64,000 bases of DNA from contig JAMYWO010000015.1 of NCBI GenBank assembly GCA_024220525.1, positions 157,598 to 221,597 of the forward strand, read 5' to 3'. Every line of letters begins with the position of its first letter. The stretch's first letter is position 1. A program made the translations under genes and the position numbers. The DNA comes from Cochliopodium minus (lineage: Eukaryota; Discosea; Himatismenida; Cochliopodiidae). Under the pieces are notes generated by a model. The model saw only the letters and a program-made list of their open reading frames with translations, did not search any database and was not told the DNA's origin. Of this stretch, positions 11,232 through 25,022 are shown one piece after another.

Positions 11232-11986
11232 GTGATTTAAATGACGTGTTGGAGTACAACCAATGGGTAGACACAGACAACAGTGAATCCACCAAAAATA
11301 GCCACGCCAACTTATTGCCCTTCCCAGTCAACCACATCGTCCCTGAAATAGAGCACCATAAAAAGACCTTCCTATTCAATCAAAGGGCAGTCAAAGAGCC
11401 ACAAGTAAAAATAAACTTTAAAAAATCACAAATAAAAAAATCATTAAAAAAAAATAAATGAAATGAAAAATATAAAAATCATAATGTTGAAAAATTGTAA
11501 TATTGGAAAAATAATTTTTTTAGATTTATGATGAAGCCGAAGAGTTTTATGCTGCTCTTTCTGATAGACTTGGAATTAGAACTTATTTTTTTGAAGAAGA
11601 AAAGCCATCTGCTCTTGATGCAATTATATTTGGACATCTCGTTGTAAGAAATACAAAATAAAATAAATTAAATAAAATGATGATAAAAAATATAATGTTA
11701 AAAAAAAATTATTAATTTAAAGGTTCACTTGTACTGCCAAATTAATGACAACAAGCTTTCACAATTAATTTCAAAATTTAACAATTTGGTTGTTTTCACA
11801 GAAAATATCCTCAAAAGATTTTTCAACGTAGAGCCCAAAACAAGCACTCAGAGATACATCAAAGACAAGGAGAAAGAGATTGGCTCAAATGATAGAAAGT
11901 GGTTGTTGCCTTTTGCTTTGTTTGGGTGTGTTGCTTTTTATATTTGGAGAAAAAATCAAGCAAATCAAGCAAACAATCACAAATAA
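11232..11986 (+). CDS. Metaxin-like mitochondrial outer-membrane protein (5' partial)
   Basis: Metaxins (Sam35/Sam37 relatives) have a GST-like fold and help insert beta-barrel proteins into the mitochondrial outer membrane. Three exons are visible: from 11232, from about 11525 and from about 11723. The middle exon has AALSDRLGIRTYFF and EEEKPSALDAIIFGHL, the metaxin GST-C signature. The last exon has LISKFNNLVVFTENILKRFF, then a basic loop and a single C-terminal membrane helix, WLLPFALFGCVAFYIW, matching a tail-anchored metaxin-1/Sam37 layout. The N-terminal thioredoxin-like part is missing and presumably lies in the gap; the exon starting 11232 has a good AG acceptor. Confidence 0.85.
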
Positions 11987-12069
11987 AAAAAACAATGAGA
12001 TTTTAATTTAATTAAATAATATTTATAATTAAATTTAATATTAAATAATTAAATATAAAAATTGTTTTT

Positions 12070-12576
12070 TTATTTGAAGAATCTTAAAGAATTTAGAAAA
12101 AAAATTCCAGAAGAAATTTCAATCTTATTGTATAAAGTCTCCAAATCATGTCCGTTCTCCATCTCACCCCACTTCCTAGTCTGCACATCCTGCTCAATCT
12201 GAGCAGCCTTGATAGCAGTATCGACATCAATTTTGCTGTAATAAATAGCCATAGCAAGAATAGCAGACTTTGTGTTGTTGACAAGAGTTTCAACAGCAGT
12301 TAATTCCCAGTTGTCCAACTTGTTAAGAAATCTACGGACACATTCGACGGCCTTTTCGGGTTGTTGTTTGGTCACGGTGGGCTCAGTGTCCAACTTTACG
12401 TCGTATTTCTTCTCAAACCATTCGACGAGGGGCGTGTGGTACTTTTTGATTGCTTCGTTGAGTTTGATTTCGTATTTTGGTGCGGTGAAGGTGAAGTTGT
12501 CTGTTTCGAATTGCCTGAGTGTTCCTTCTATTATTCTGTCTCTAAATACTGGAGTGTATTCCATTGATGTGTATGT
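12070..12576 (-). CDS. ATPAF2: ATP12-type F1-ATPase assembly factor (C-terminal domain)
   Basis: ATP12 chaperones the F1 alpha subunit during mitochondrial ATP synthase assembly. The exon encodes the ATP12 helical domain: YTSMEYTPVFRDRIIEGTLR, QPEKAVECVRRFLNKLDNWE, VETLVNNTKSAILAMAIYYS, and AAQIEQDVQTRKWGEMENGH, with the family's characteristic RWGE..HD region. An ATG lies at 12564, but the frame is open further to an AAAAAAG acceptor-like site at 12577. Residues before the Met (TYTS) also fit the family, so an upstream exon with the N-terminal beta domain and presequence is expected. I found none in the 450 bases before the next gene. The family call is firm; gene completeness is not. Confidence 0.85.
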   Translation of the reverse strand, partial: TYTSMEYTPVFRDRIIEGTLRQFETDNFTFTAPKYEIKLNEAIKKYHTPLVEWFEKKYDVKLDTEPTVTKQQPEKAVECVRRFLNKLDNWELTAVETLVNNTKSAILAMAIYYSKIDVDTAIKAAQIEQDVQTRKWGEMENGHDLETLYNKIEISSGIFFLNSLRFFK

Positions 12577-13028
12577 CTTTTTTTAAAAAAGAAAAAGAAC
12601 AAAATTAAAATTATTTACAATTTTTGTTAAAAATTATTTTGTGAGTTCTTTTATAATTATTGTTTTTTCAGATACGTTTGAGTTTAAAGTTTAAAGTTTA
12701 AATTTTTCAATTTCAATTTATGTTTAATTTTTCGATGGATAAATGTGATTTAAGTATATTTTTGTGAGATCTATCTGTATAATCTTTTCTTGATTCCATT
12801 TCTTTTTATTCATTTCAATAAANATTTTTTATTTTTTATTTTTTATTTTTTATTTTTTATTTTTTATTTTTTATTTTTTATTTTTTATTTTTTATTTAAT
12901 AAATTTTATTTTTTTTTGGAAACTAACATTAAATTAAAATCTAACCAATTTTTTAAAAAGAAAAAATCTCTCAAAACAATAATACCAACACAGATCATAA
13001 TGAAGAAAGACCAGAGATTTTCCTTTCA
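12577..13028. other. Intergenic region with 7-mer microsatellite
   Basis: This lies between the divergent ATP12 exon (minus) and RapGAP gene (plus). It holds a single unresolved base at 12823 followed by (ATTTTTT)n to about 12897. A 28-codon minus-strand stretch beginning MESRKDYTDR near 12800 ends at a stop and does not resemble the ATP12 N-terminus. Probably the RapGAP promoter. Confidence 0.6.
12824..12897. repeat. (ATTTTTT)n microsatellite
   Basis: About ten tandem ATTTTTT units, directly after a single ambiguous base. Confidence 0.95.
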
Positions 13029-14862
13029 ATGAGCTCTTCTTTCAGTGTTACGAAGAGTGAGGGATACAATATCGAAGAAGCGAAGGAGCCCAACAAATCT
13101 GTTTTTTCTTCGAGAAACTTGGAAATTTTCGATCAAGAACAAGATAATGTTCCTTATTGTACTTCTGTTTCCAAAGTTCAACATACTCACTTATCTGGTA
13201 ATTTAATTTAATTATTTCTTGAATTTAAATTTTTGGTTTTTTGTAAAATTTATTTTTTTTGTTATTTTTGTTCATTTTTTTAAATTGATGATTTATTTTT
13301 CATTTTTTTTTTTTTTCATTTCATTTTTATTTTTACTTATTTTTTTGAATTGATTAATTTTTTATTTTTCATTCATTTTTAATCTTTTTTTTTTTGAATT
13401 TTTTTGTTATTTTTTTCAAATAGATTTATTTTGATTTATATCATTTTTTTATATTTTTTATTTTTTATTTTATTTTTTATTTTTTTATTTTTATTCATTT
13501 ATTTTTATTAAAGGAGTGGACAATAGTGTGGGTCCAATCATTTTGTCCATCACTAATTCCCCAATGTCCGACAAAGATTACCATATGGTAGTGTGGTCAG
13601 CTGACGGAATAAACTCCCTCCAAATACCTGGTTCTCAAATTGGGAAAAGTTTCACCAAATCAAAAGTAAAACAAAAAAATATAAAATAAAAAAATAATAA
13701 AATTAACAAATAATTAAAATAAAAAAATAAAAAAATAAAAAATAAAAAAATAAAAAATTTCTAAATGATATTTTTTTCAGTTGGGTACTTTGAAAGGAGT
13801 AATTAGGGAAAAATACAAATTGGAAACCAATCTAAAAATCATAGCAAAGGAAAAGCAAACAATATTATCACAAAAACTCGCTTCTTTTGAACAACAGAAA
13901 TTGGTCAAGCAATACAAATTTGGTGTTTTGTTGTGCAAGGAAGGACAAAAATTGGAAGAAGAAATGTTTTCAAACAGTAAAAAAATAAAAAGAAAAAATT
14001 TATTTTTTATTTTTCTTGATTAATTAATTTTTTATATTTTTAATTCATTTTAATTTTTTAGAGGATGGAAGCGAAAATTTCAATGAATTTTTGAAATATT
14101 TGGGTGATGAAATAACTTTGTTAGGATGGGACAAATATAGAGGAGGATTGGACAATAAAAGTAAATTTATTTTTATAATTTAAAATAAATATTTAATATT
14201 TTTATTTTGAATATTTTTTATTATTTTATTTTTTTGCAGATGGAAATACTGGTGAAAAATCAGTTTACAAGGTACATAAATTCGAGAACCATGAACAAGA
14301 ATTCGAGATTATGTTCCATGTGTCCACTATGTTGCCCCATACTCCATTGAACGATCAACAGTTGGAAAGAAAAAGACACTTGGGAAATGACATTGTATTG
14401 ATTATTTTTATCGATGGAAAAGATACTTGTTTTGATCCAAAGACTATTGCTTCTGCTTTTATTCGTAATTCATTTACAAATTTATTTCAATTAAATTTTA
14501 TTTCATTCATTTATTTTTATTTTTTTAAATTAGATGTATATATTGTAGTAAGACCTATTTTTGATGAAAACAACCAAGTCACACACTATTCCATAACTGT
14601 AACAAACAAATTTGGAGTAAAGTCTTATAATCCTCACCTACCAAATCCTAACATCTTTGCAAAAGATTCTAATTTGTCCAAATTTTTGTTGACAAAACGT
14701 AATTCTTTCCTCCCTTTTTTAATATTTCATTTCATAAATTTATTTTTGATAGTAATTAATGCTGAAAGATCTTGTTATGATGCTCCAGTATTTAGAACAA
14801 AATTTTCTAGAACCAGAAAGACTCAACTATTATCATATTTCAAAGATTTAGAATTATTTTAA
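13029..14862 (+). CDS. RapGAP-domain GTPase activator
   Basis: RapGAP-family protein, expected to switch off Rap-type small GTPases. Seven exons (13029-13197, 13514-13665, 13781-13976, 14062-14160, 14240-14464, 14534-14698, 14753-14862) join in frame to 371 aa. Family signatures are QYKFGVLLCKEGQKLEEEMF, FLKYLGDEITLLGWDKYRGG, FEIMFHVSTMLPH, RKRHLGNDIVLIIF and LINAERSCYDAPVF. The first 60 residues are Ser-rich and unrelated to known domains. The catalytic Asn of RapGAPs is expected in the helix of RKRHLGNDIV, where an Asn is present. It is short compared with animal SIPA1 and Rap1GAP, with no PDZ or other module, so it is essentially a free catalytic domain. Confidence 0.93.
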
Positions 14863-14920
14863 ATTATTTGTTTGTTTGTAAAAAAATAAAAAAACTTTTA
14901 AAGAAATAAATTAATTTTTA

Positions 14921-17861
<2,941 letters not shown>

Positions 17862-20849
17862 TCATTTGTCCTTCTTCTTCGAAGTAAAAAAGTTCTCCAA
17901 ATCCTTCAAACTATTCTTGGCCCTATCAAAAATAGTAGGAGAATGAGTAGTGGCAAGACTAGGGCTAGGATTCCAATCTTCCCTTTTGTTCTCAGTAAAG
18001 TAAGGAACTCCCTTGAACACTTTCATTTCTGGAACCTTCTTTATTTTGGTTGCAGCTTGGATGATCTGGTCCTCGTTGTTCTGGCAAAGCAAATGTAGAT
18101 TTAACAGGTTGTAAAGAGTGATATCTTTGTCCTCGTCAAATATTTTGTCATAATTCAATTTCAAAAGAGCTAAAAAAAGAAATATTAAAAATTATCTTTT
18201 GATAGTATGATAATTTTAAAAATTATCTTTTGATAATTTAAATTTTGAAGAATTTGTTTAAATGAATATTTATTTTTATTAAAAATTTCTTTTGTGTAAT
18301 TTTATTTCAGTTTTATTTCTTGAAAAATTTTTTTTGGATGAATTTATTTTTGAATTATTTTTAAAAATTATTTATATTAATTTCTTCTCATTTTAATTAA
18401 ATCTAAATTTTGGTTTCCAAAAAGGAATAAGCAAAAGAGAGAATATATAATTAAACAATTTTTTTTCAAAAAATTAAATCTAAATTTTTCTTGAATGTAA
18501 TTTTTTTTTTTTACCAATTGCTGTACGAAATATTATTGAAAAATCTTGTTCAAAAAACAAAATATCCCATATTCTCACAACAAGACTTAGCTGAAATTTT
18601 TGAGAAAACAAACAATGAAACCAACTCATCGCAAACAAAATGCAGTTGTGTTGCTGCTTGTCTATTTGCTCGGAAATGTTAGGAGCAAGTTGTTGAACGA
18701 GTAATTTGAATCTATGAACACATTCATTAAGAAGCGGAAGTTTTACTTTGAACATGTTCATCAAATTTAATTTTCCGTTAACTGAAAAAAAATTCGTGAA
18801 AAATTAAATTAAAAAAGTATTAATGAATAATTTAATTAAATTAAAAATAAAATAAATAAATGAATAATTAAATTAAATTTTTTACTAATCCTGTCCAAAC
18901 ACCAATAAGCTTCTTCTTCTGGCATATGAATTAAAAATATTCCCGTTACAAAATTCATTCCTGTTGAAAGAATTCATTAAAGATGAAATTATAATGATAA
19001 ACAAAATTTTTTTTACCTTGGCAATATCCCAACTCCCTATTAGAGTAATGAAAAGCCTCCAGAACATTTCTGAGTTGATTTTGTCTTTAAAAAATGTTTT
19101 GAATTTTAAATTTATTTTATTTTATTTATAATTTTAAAAAATGTTTTGAATTTTAAATTTATTTTTTAATTTTATTTTTGAATTTTAATTTTTTTTTTTT
19201 ACCCCAATCCCTTTGCCTTTGAAAAAAATTTGTGTTTTGGAAAAGTTCTGTTAATGTCTTTCAAAATGACCAATCTATCTGTATCATTGGTATCTCCATT
19301 TTCCATCTGCTTCAACAAGTATTCCTAATTAAAAAAAAAAAAAATTTTTTTTAAAATTAATGAGAGTTAAGAAACATGGATCATGAAATTATAAAGAAGA
19401 AAAACTGTTTTTTTTTTTTTTTACTTCGTATAAACCTGGATTAGAATCGGCAAGATGAGTCGCACCCAACATCAAAGGCCAAATCTTAAAAAAAAATTTA
19501 AATAAATTTAAAAAAATTTTTAGTTAATATTTTTAAGTTTTAAATTTATAAATTTAATTTTTTTTAATTTAATTTTTGAAAATTTTTATAATCTTTTACT
19601 TTTTCTCTCATGAAATAAGGAACTCCTTTTCTCACCATCTTTTTGACTAAATCACGTTTGTTTTTAATAGAATTTTCCCAATCGCACTGAAGCGTCACCC
19701 AAAAGTCATACTTAAGGGATAAATACTCATCCTTAGTGGAAATGACAAACACTGTTCTTTTAAGATCTTGTGATTTGAACTGTTGCATCTTTTCTTCTTT
19801 ATCCACAAATGGAAAGTCCTTGGCCTTAAGGGATTGATTATTCAAAGCTCCCAAATCAGAAAATGAACTAAAACAAAGTTAAAAAATTTAAAAAATAAAT
19901 AATTTAATAAAAAAAATAAAAATATGTGAAAAAATTTGTAAAAAAAAACTTTTAAAATAATTTAAATTTTAAAAATTAAAAACTAATAAAAAATATTTTT
20001 TAAAATTAAAGAATAACCCATTCAATTTTTTGGAAAAAGATCTTGACAAAGTGAAAGATTTGTTTTTTGTAGAAAAATTAGGAAGAGAAGGAGAATGGGG
20101 AGTAACAGGGGAAGGAGGCTCTCTTTTCTCGCCATTGTCGAATTTGGGCAAAGTGTAGGAAATGAGAGAAAATAAACTTAAGTTGTTTACCTGCTTCTCT
20201 TTGCTCATGATGGTCGAAACAAGAGATTTCGAAGAAGTCATGGTATTACATTCTTTGTTAAAAAAAAAAAATCATAAAAAAAATTCAAACGTTTAAAATA
20301 TTTAAAATGGAAAATAAAAAAATATTAAAAATAATTATAACAAATTGAATGGAATATTAAAAAATTATTTTAAATGCAAAAAAAAACATAAAAAAAATCT
20401 AGAATAAATAATATTCTTACCATATTCTATTTTTTTAAATATACAAGGTATGTGAATAGAGAGGTTGAAAACAAATTGTCTTTGAATACAAATGAGCTTT
20501 TGGCAGTCAACAATCTTGCACTTCTTCAAAGTCTCCTCCTTCTCAAGCCACTCTGACTGATACACCATGGTCATTCGGTCATCCGTCTCAAAAATTTCAT
20601 CTCTGTCCAACTTTCTCAAAGCAAATTCGTCAATATCTAATTTAACAAAAAAAATTTTTAAATAAAAAAATTTCAAGTAAAATAAAAAATAAAAAATTTA
20701 AAAAAAAATAAAATTTTTTTTTTACTTTTTATTCCCAATTTGTTTGATATTGTTTTTAACAATTGTTTAATTTGTGTTCTGGGGAAAACATGGATGGATA
20801 CATTAGCTTTTTTCTCGTCATCGAATATGACCATGATCTCTATCTTCAT
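17862..20849 (-). CDS. TBC-domain RabGAP with ubiquitin-like N-terminus
   Basis: TBC proteins stimulate GTP hydrolysis by Rab GTPases with an Arg finger and a Gln finger. Both are visible: LVILKDINRTFPKHKFF (IxxDxxR) near 19280 and GYCQGMNFVTGIF (YxQ) near 18950. Other TBC motifs are KKMVRKGVPYFMREKVIWPL, MPEEEAYWCLDRI, and FSQKFQLSLVVRIWDILFFE. The first two exons, starting with the ATG at 20849, encode a beta-rich module (MKIEIMVIFDDEKKANVSIH, then QIKQLLKTISNKLGIKN) resembling a ubiquitin-like or Ras-binding fold. The join to the exon starting MTSSKSLVS (20241) keeps frame through GAATATG/AATGTAATACC, so I treat it as one gene. A Ser/Pro-rich linker lies between. The TBC call is firm; the N-terminal fold is an inference. 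Confidence 0.88.
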
Positions 20850-21083
20850 TTTCTTTTCTTCTTTCAGAAAACTCTTTTTTTTTGAATATAAATTAAAAAA
20901 AATTGAATTTGATAAAATAAAATAATATCAAAGAAGGAATAGTATTTTAAGATTATTAATCTTGAAAACCTTTTCATGTAATCATCAATTAATTTTTTAA
21001 AAAAGGAGAATTTAAAAATAAAAAATATTTTTTGAGATATCTTAAATATGGAAGATTATATTCGTTTGGTGATGTTTGACTTG

Positions 21084-21518
21084 TTAATTAATTACCATCT
21101 TTGTAGATCTGATATATTCCCTTCCAAATTTATGTAAAATTTCCGAACATTCCGCTTTAATCATCGAGATGATGCTCTTCTCAAATTTTATATCGTTCAA
21201 TGATAGAACCTGAAGATTGATGAGCTTTGATAGATGCCCAGTGATGATATTCATCAATCCTTCTGTCTTAAATTCATTTAAAATCGATCCTACTTTTAAA
21301 TAATCGTTGTATATCTTGAAGATGATCTCATGAACCTCTGTATCTTCTTTATTCTTTGATCCATCCAATTCTTTCCAAATCACAAAATATGCATATGCTT
21401 TATTCTCCTTTAGATAATTGAGGAAGGAAGTATAACTATCCTTGTTGATGAAATCCAATTGCAATTTTTGGAATGATGTGCTCATATCATCATTTATTGG
21501 TTCTTCAATAGTGATCAT
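21084..21518 (-). CDS. Single-domain RGS protein
   Basis: An intronless 144-aa ORF matching a regulator-of-G-protein-signalling domain with little else. The helical pattern fits RGS: SFQKLQLDFINKDSYTSFLN, YLKENKAYAYFVIWKEL, FKIYNDYLKVGSILNEF, and a last helix with ISMIKAECSEILHKFGREYI. RGS domains speed GTP hydrolysis on heterotrimeric G alpha subunits. The match rests on pattern alone, with moderate divergence at the catalytic Asn positions. It is divergent from the J-protein gene (200 bases between starts), so a shared promoter is likely. Confidence 0.65.
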   Translation of the reverse strand: MITIEEPINDDMSTSFQKLQLDFINKDSYTSFLNYLKENKAYAYFVIWKELDGSKNKEDTEVHEIIFKIYNDYLKVGSILNEFKTEGLMNIITGHLSKLINLQVLSLNDIKFEKSIISMIKAECSEILHKFGREYIRSTKMVIN

Positions 21519-21719
21519 TTAGGAGAACTTGTGAAAATATTCAAAATTTTTTTTTTTTATTTTTAAATTCATCAAAAATAAATTCACAGTAGCTTTCAAC
21601 TAAAATATACTTCTAATTCTTATCTGATGGCTCAAAAAAAAGAATTTTCAATGATTCAACCAACAAATTATTTATAATTTTCCTCCCTTTTAATTAAAAT
21701 TCAACATTTATAAAAAAAA

Positions 21720-24118
21720 ATGAATTCAAATTACAATGCAAACAAAGATGAAGCAGAAGAAGGTAAAAAAAAAATCAATCAAATGGATCATTTAAATAAA
21801 GGAGTTTCCTTCAAATCTAAATCACTCACAATCAATAATCATACAAAAAATAACTTTATTTTTGATTAAATAATTGGACCCCTATTAAAAATATGCCTAT
21901 ATGGCATCAGTTTAAACCCTATAAGATCTAAAATAAAAATTTAAATTTTATTTGTCACGTGTTCTAATAAATTTATCCACAAATCAAATACAGGAATCAA
22001 ATTGGCCATAAAGCACTTCCAGCAAAATAATCTTGAAAGGTATGAATGGGAAAAAAATATAAATAAATAAACATTGAAAATAAAATATCGATTTGTAATC
22101 TCAAAAATAAAATCAAAAAATAAACATCATATAAGTAATATCAATGAATAAGGGAAATGAAAATTTGTTTCTTGACAATTAATTAATTTTTTGATCGATA
22201 AATGTCAATTTAAAAGATTATTTCAATTATATATAATACAATAAATCAAAAAAATTTCTAGTTTGAAAATTAATTCAACCTTTTAAAATTGATTTTTAAT
22301 TAATGCATTTTTTAAACTTTCAAAAACCTTTTAATTAACATTTCTTTTTGAAATAAAAAAGAGCATTGAAATTATTCATTAAATGCGAAAAAATGTATCC
22401 CAATCCAACATCCAAATACTACATCAAACAAATCGAAGAAATAAACAATAAATCTAAAACNNNNNNNNNNNNNNNNNNNNNNNNNNNNNNNNNNNNNNNN
22501 NNNNNNNNNNNNNNNNNNNNNNNNNNNNNNNNNNNNNNNNNNNNNNNNNNNNNNNNNNNNGGAAGAGATGGAAGATCGTAAAAATAATTTCAATTTTGAA
22601 ACTTTATTTTTAATTAAGAAAATTTTAAAAGATATACTGTAGATGGTAAAAAAAAAAAAATTAAAAAAATTCCCAATATTTTTTTATTCATTTATTCATT
22701 TATTTATTTATTTATTATTCATTTATTATTTTCATATTTTGAAAAATTTCCTTTTTGCAGATGAGAAAGAAGTTTTTAGAGTTCTTAAAAGTGATTCCTT
22801 TTATAAAATCTTAAACTGTAAAGAAGATAGTAATGCCAACGAGATAAGAAAGTCATATAAAAAAAGTAAAAAAAAAAATTCTCCTGAAAATAATTTTAAA
22901 ATAAAATTTTTGATATGTTAAATAAAAGTTGTTGTAAAAATACATCCTGATAAAAATGCTCATCAACAGAGTCCACAAGCATTCAAAGTAAAAAAAAAAA
23001 ACAAAAGATATTTTTTATTTATTAGAAATAAAAAACAAAAATTATTTTAATGTTCAAAAAATAAAATTAAAAAATAAATATTAAAAAAATTAAGAAATAA
23101 AATTATTAAAAATTAGTTGGTTACAAGTGCATATAATTGTTTGTCAAACGAACATGAAAAAAAAAGATACGATAAATTGGGACATGAAATATACACCAAC
23201 CAAAGAAATCCAAGTTCAGGCTCATCCAGCGGCCATTCTCACCAAAATCGAGGTTACTATGAGGACGAAGTGTCTCCTGAAGATTTGTTCGATATGTTTT
23301 TCAACCCTCATCGTCACCGAAGAAACGCCCAATTTAACCGCAGAAATGTATATACTTATAATTTTGGACAAAGAAATCAGAATGGTGGTATTAAAAAAAA
23401 AAAAATTTTTACTTTTGATATTATTAATTTTACTAATTTTAAATTTATTTATTTTCTTTTAAAATTTTTTTAAATGATTTTTTTTCATTAGTTTTTTAAA
23501 TTTTTCAAATTCTTTTTATTGATTTAATTTTTTATCAATTATTTGTTTTTTTATTTCATTTTAAATCAAAATATTTGTTGCTATTTTTTATTTATTTTAA
23601 ATTTTAACTTTTTTAAAATACATTTTTTTTCTTTTCCATATTTAGGACAACAACAACAAGGAAGTTCAATCCAACTTTTACAAGGGCTAATGGGGATTTT
23701 ATTTGTATTATTTTTCTTATTTTCTTCTTCCATTTTCTCTCCCAAAATCGATCCTTTCAGCATACAACAAACTCCCTACCACCCCTACAAACATGTAACA
23801 AAAGATAAAGGTCTTCCATTTTTTATAAGTGGAGAAGTTAACAGTTACATCCGAGAAAAAGACTCTGAAAAAAGAAAAACTGAAGTATTTTTTATTTGTT
23901 CATTTTTTTTTATTTAAATTTTTTATTATTCTTAGGTAATAAACAAATTTCAAAATTCGGTTGAAACAGAATGGAAAGATTATTTTTCTCGTGCTTGTAT
24001 GCAAGAAAAAAGACAAAAACAAACCGAGATTTTTTGGTATGGCAAAGAAAAAGTCAAGCTGGAATATTGTGATCAACTTGAGAAATACTTCCCAAGCAAA
24101 AAACCAAAAAATACTTAA
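21720..24118 (+). CDS. ER membrane J-protein, DNAJB12/DNAJB14 type
   Basis: DNAJB12/14 proteins are tail-inserted ER J-proteins that pair with cytosolic Hsp70 in membrane-protein quality control. The N-terminus (NKDEAEEGIKLAIKHFQQNN, then LKLFIKCEKMYPNPTSKYYI) matches the family's conserved N-terminal helices. A 100-base N gap (22461-22560) interrupts the next exon. The J domain follows (SDSFYKILNCKEDSNANEIR, HPDKNAHQQSPQAFKLVTSA; HPD at about 22946). Next come a Gly/Ser/His/Asn-rich linker, one membrane helix, LLQGLMGILFVLFFLFSSSI, and a C-terminal DUF1977-like domain (FISGEVNSYIREKDSEKRK, EIFWYGKEKVKLEYC). Exons are many and short. Family call firm. Confidence 0.9.
22461..22560. other. Assembly gap (100 N)
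   Basis: A round 100-base N block within the DNAJB12/14-type gene. The length suggests a scaffolding gap of unknown real size. Confidence 1.
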
Positions 24119-24280
24119 ACAAAAAGAAAAATTTTTTATTTAAATTAAATATTTTTTATTTATCACCACTTTTTTTGATTTTTTTATTTTGGACGAAATT
24201 TTTAAAGGAAAAAAAAAACATTTATCAAAAAAAATTTTATTGGAAAATTTATAAAATATTTAAAAATAAATAAAAAAAAT

Positions 24281-24598
24281 ATGAAAAAGAGATTATTCGA
24301 TGAATTTGAATCTTCGTGCTTGGAGGATCTATTCATGAAAAAGGAAAAGGAGAAAAAGAAAAATTCCATCCATCAAGATATTATTTTCCGTTATCCTTAT
24401 TGTGATAAAAAATGGCTTGAGAAGGAGTTAAATGATATCGATCTGGATGAGAAAGAAAAGGCTATATTGGATATTATCTCCCACAAATTGGATATGATCG
24501 ACATCAAAGTACTATTTAAAGAGGATATAGAAGGAAATTACTTTAATAAAGAAATTTTGGCCATCAACATAAAAAAGAAAATCAAAATAGGTGAATAA
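24281..24598 (+). CDS. Small charged protein of unknown function
   Basis: An intronless 105-aa ORF starting with MKKRLFDEFESSCLEDLFMK, rich in Lys/Glu/Asp/Ile, with helical segments such as EKELNDIDLDEKEKAILDII. I recognise no family. Codon composition is richer than the flanking AT sequence and it begins a normal distance after the J-protein gene, which supports it being real. It could also be the first exon of a longer gene, but no donor or later exon is evident before the convergent gene. Confidence 0.45.
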   Translation: MKKRLFDEFESSCLEDLFMKKEKEKKKNSIHQDIIFRYPYCDKKWLEKELNDIDLDEKEKAILDIISHKLDMIDIKVLFKEDIEGNYFNKEILAINIKKKIKIGE

Positions 24599-25022
24599 AT
24601 GTACAATTATTCATTTGTTTTTTCTCAATAAATGTAGTATAAAAGAATTATTAAAATTTATTTGATTTTTATTATTTCATTATGATAAATTATTATTGTT
24701 CTGTGAAAATTGGATAAAAGCGATATTGTTTCCAATTAAGTGATTATACTCATGTCCTATTTCAAGATCTTTCAAATACGTAATAAAAAGCAAAATAATT
24801 TAAATTTTTAAAACAGAATAAGGCATTTAAAATTTCTAATTAAAAAAAATTGTTCAGATAAAAACAAGCAAGCGGAAGTAAAGTTTGGTTTATCATCTAT
24901 TCAAAAAAAGAACATGAAATTAATTTATTTGAACATAAAATTTATTTTTTTTTTTTTTTGAAATTAATAAAGTATAAATCATTGATGAAATCTGGGAAAA
25001 AAAGGGGCAAAGTCTTTTTTTT
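24599..25022. other. Convergent 3' intergenic region
   Basis: This lies between the stop of the small plus-strand ORF and the stop of the minus-strand C2-SPRY-DCUN1D gene. It is AT-rich with homopolymer runs; no ORF, RNA or repeat of note. Confidence 0.6.

Noticed and set aside
9985-11235. A 416-codon plus-strand frame across the gap
   Set aside because: It exists only because unknown bases cannot contain stops and because the 7-mer repeat is stop-free in that frame.
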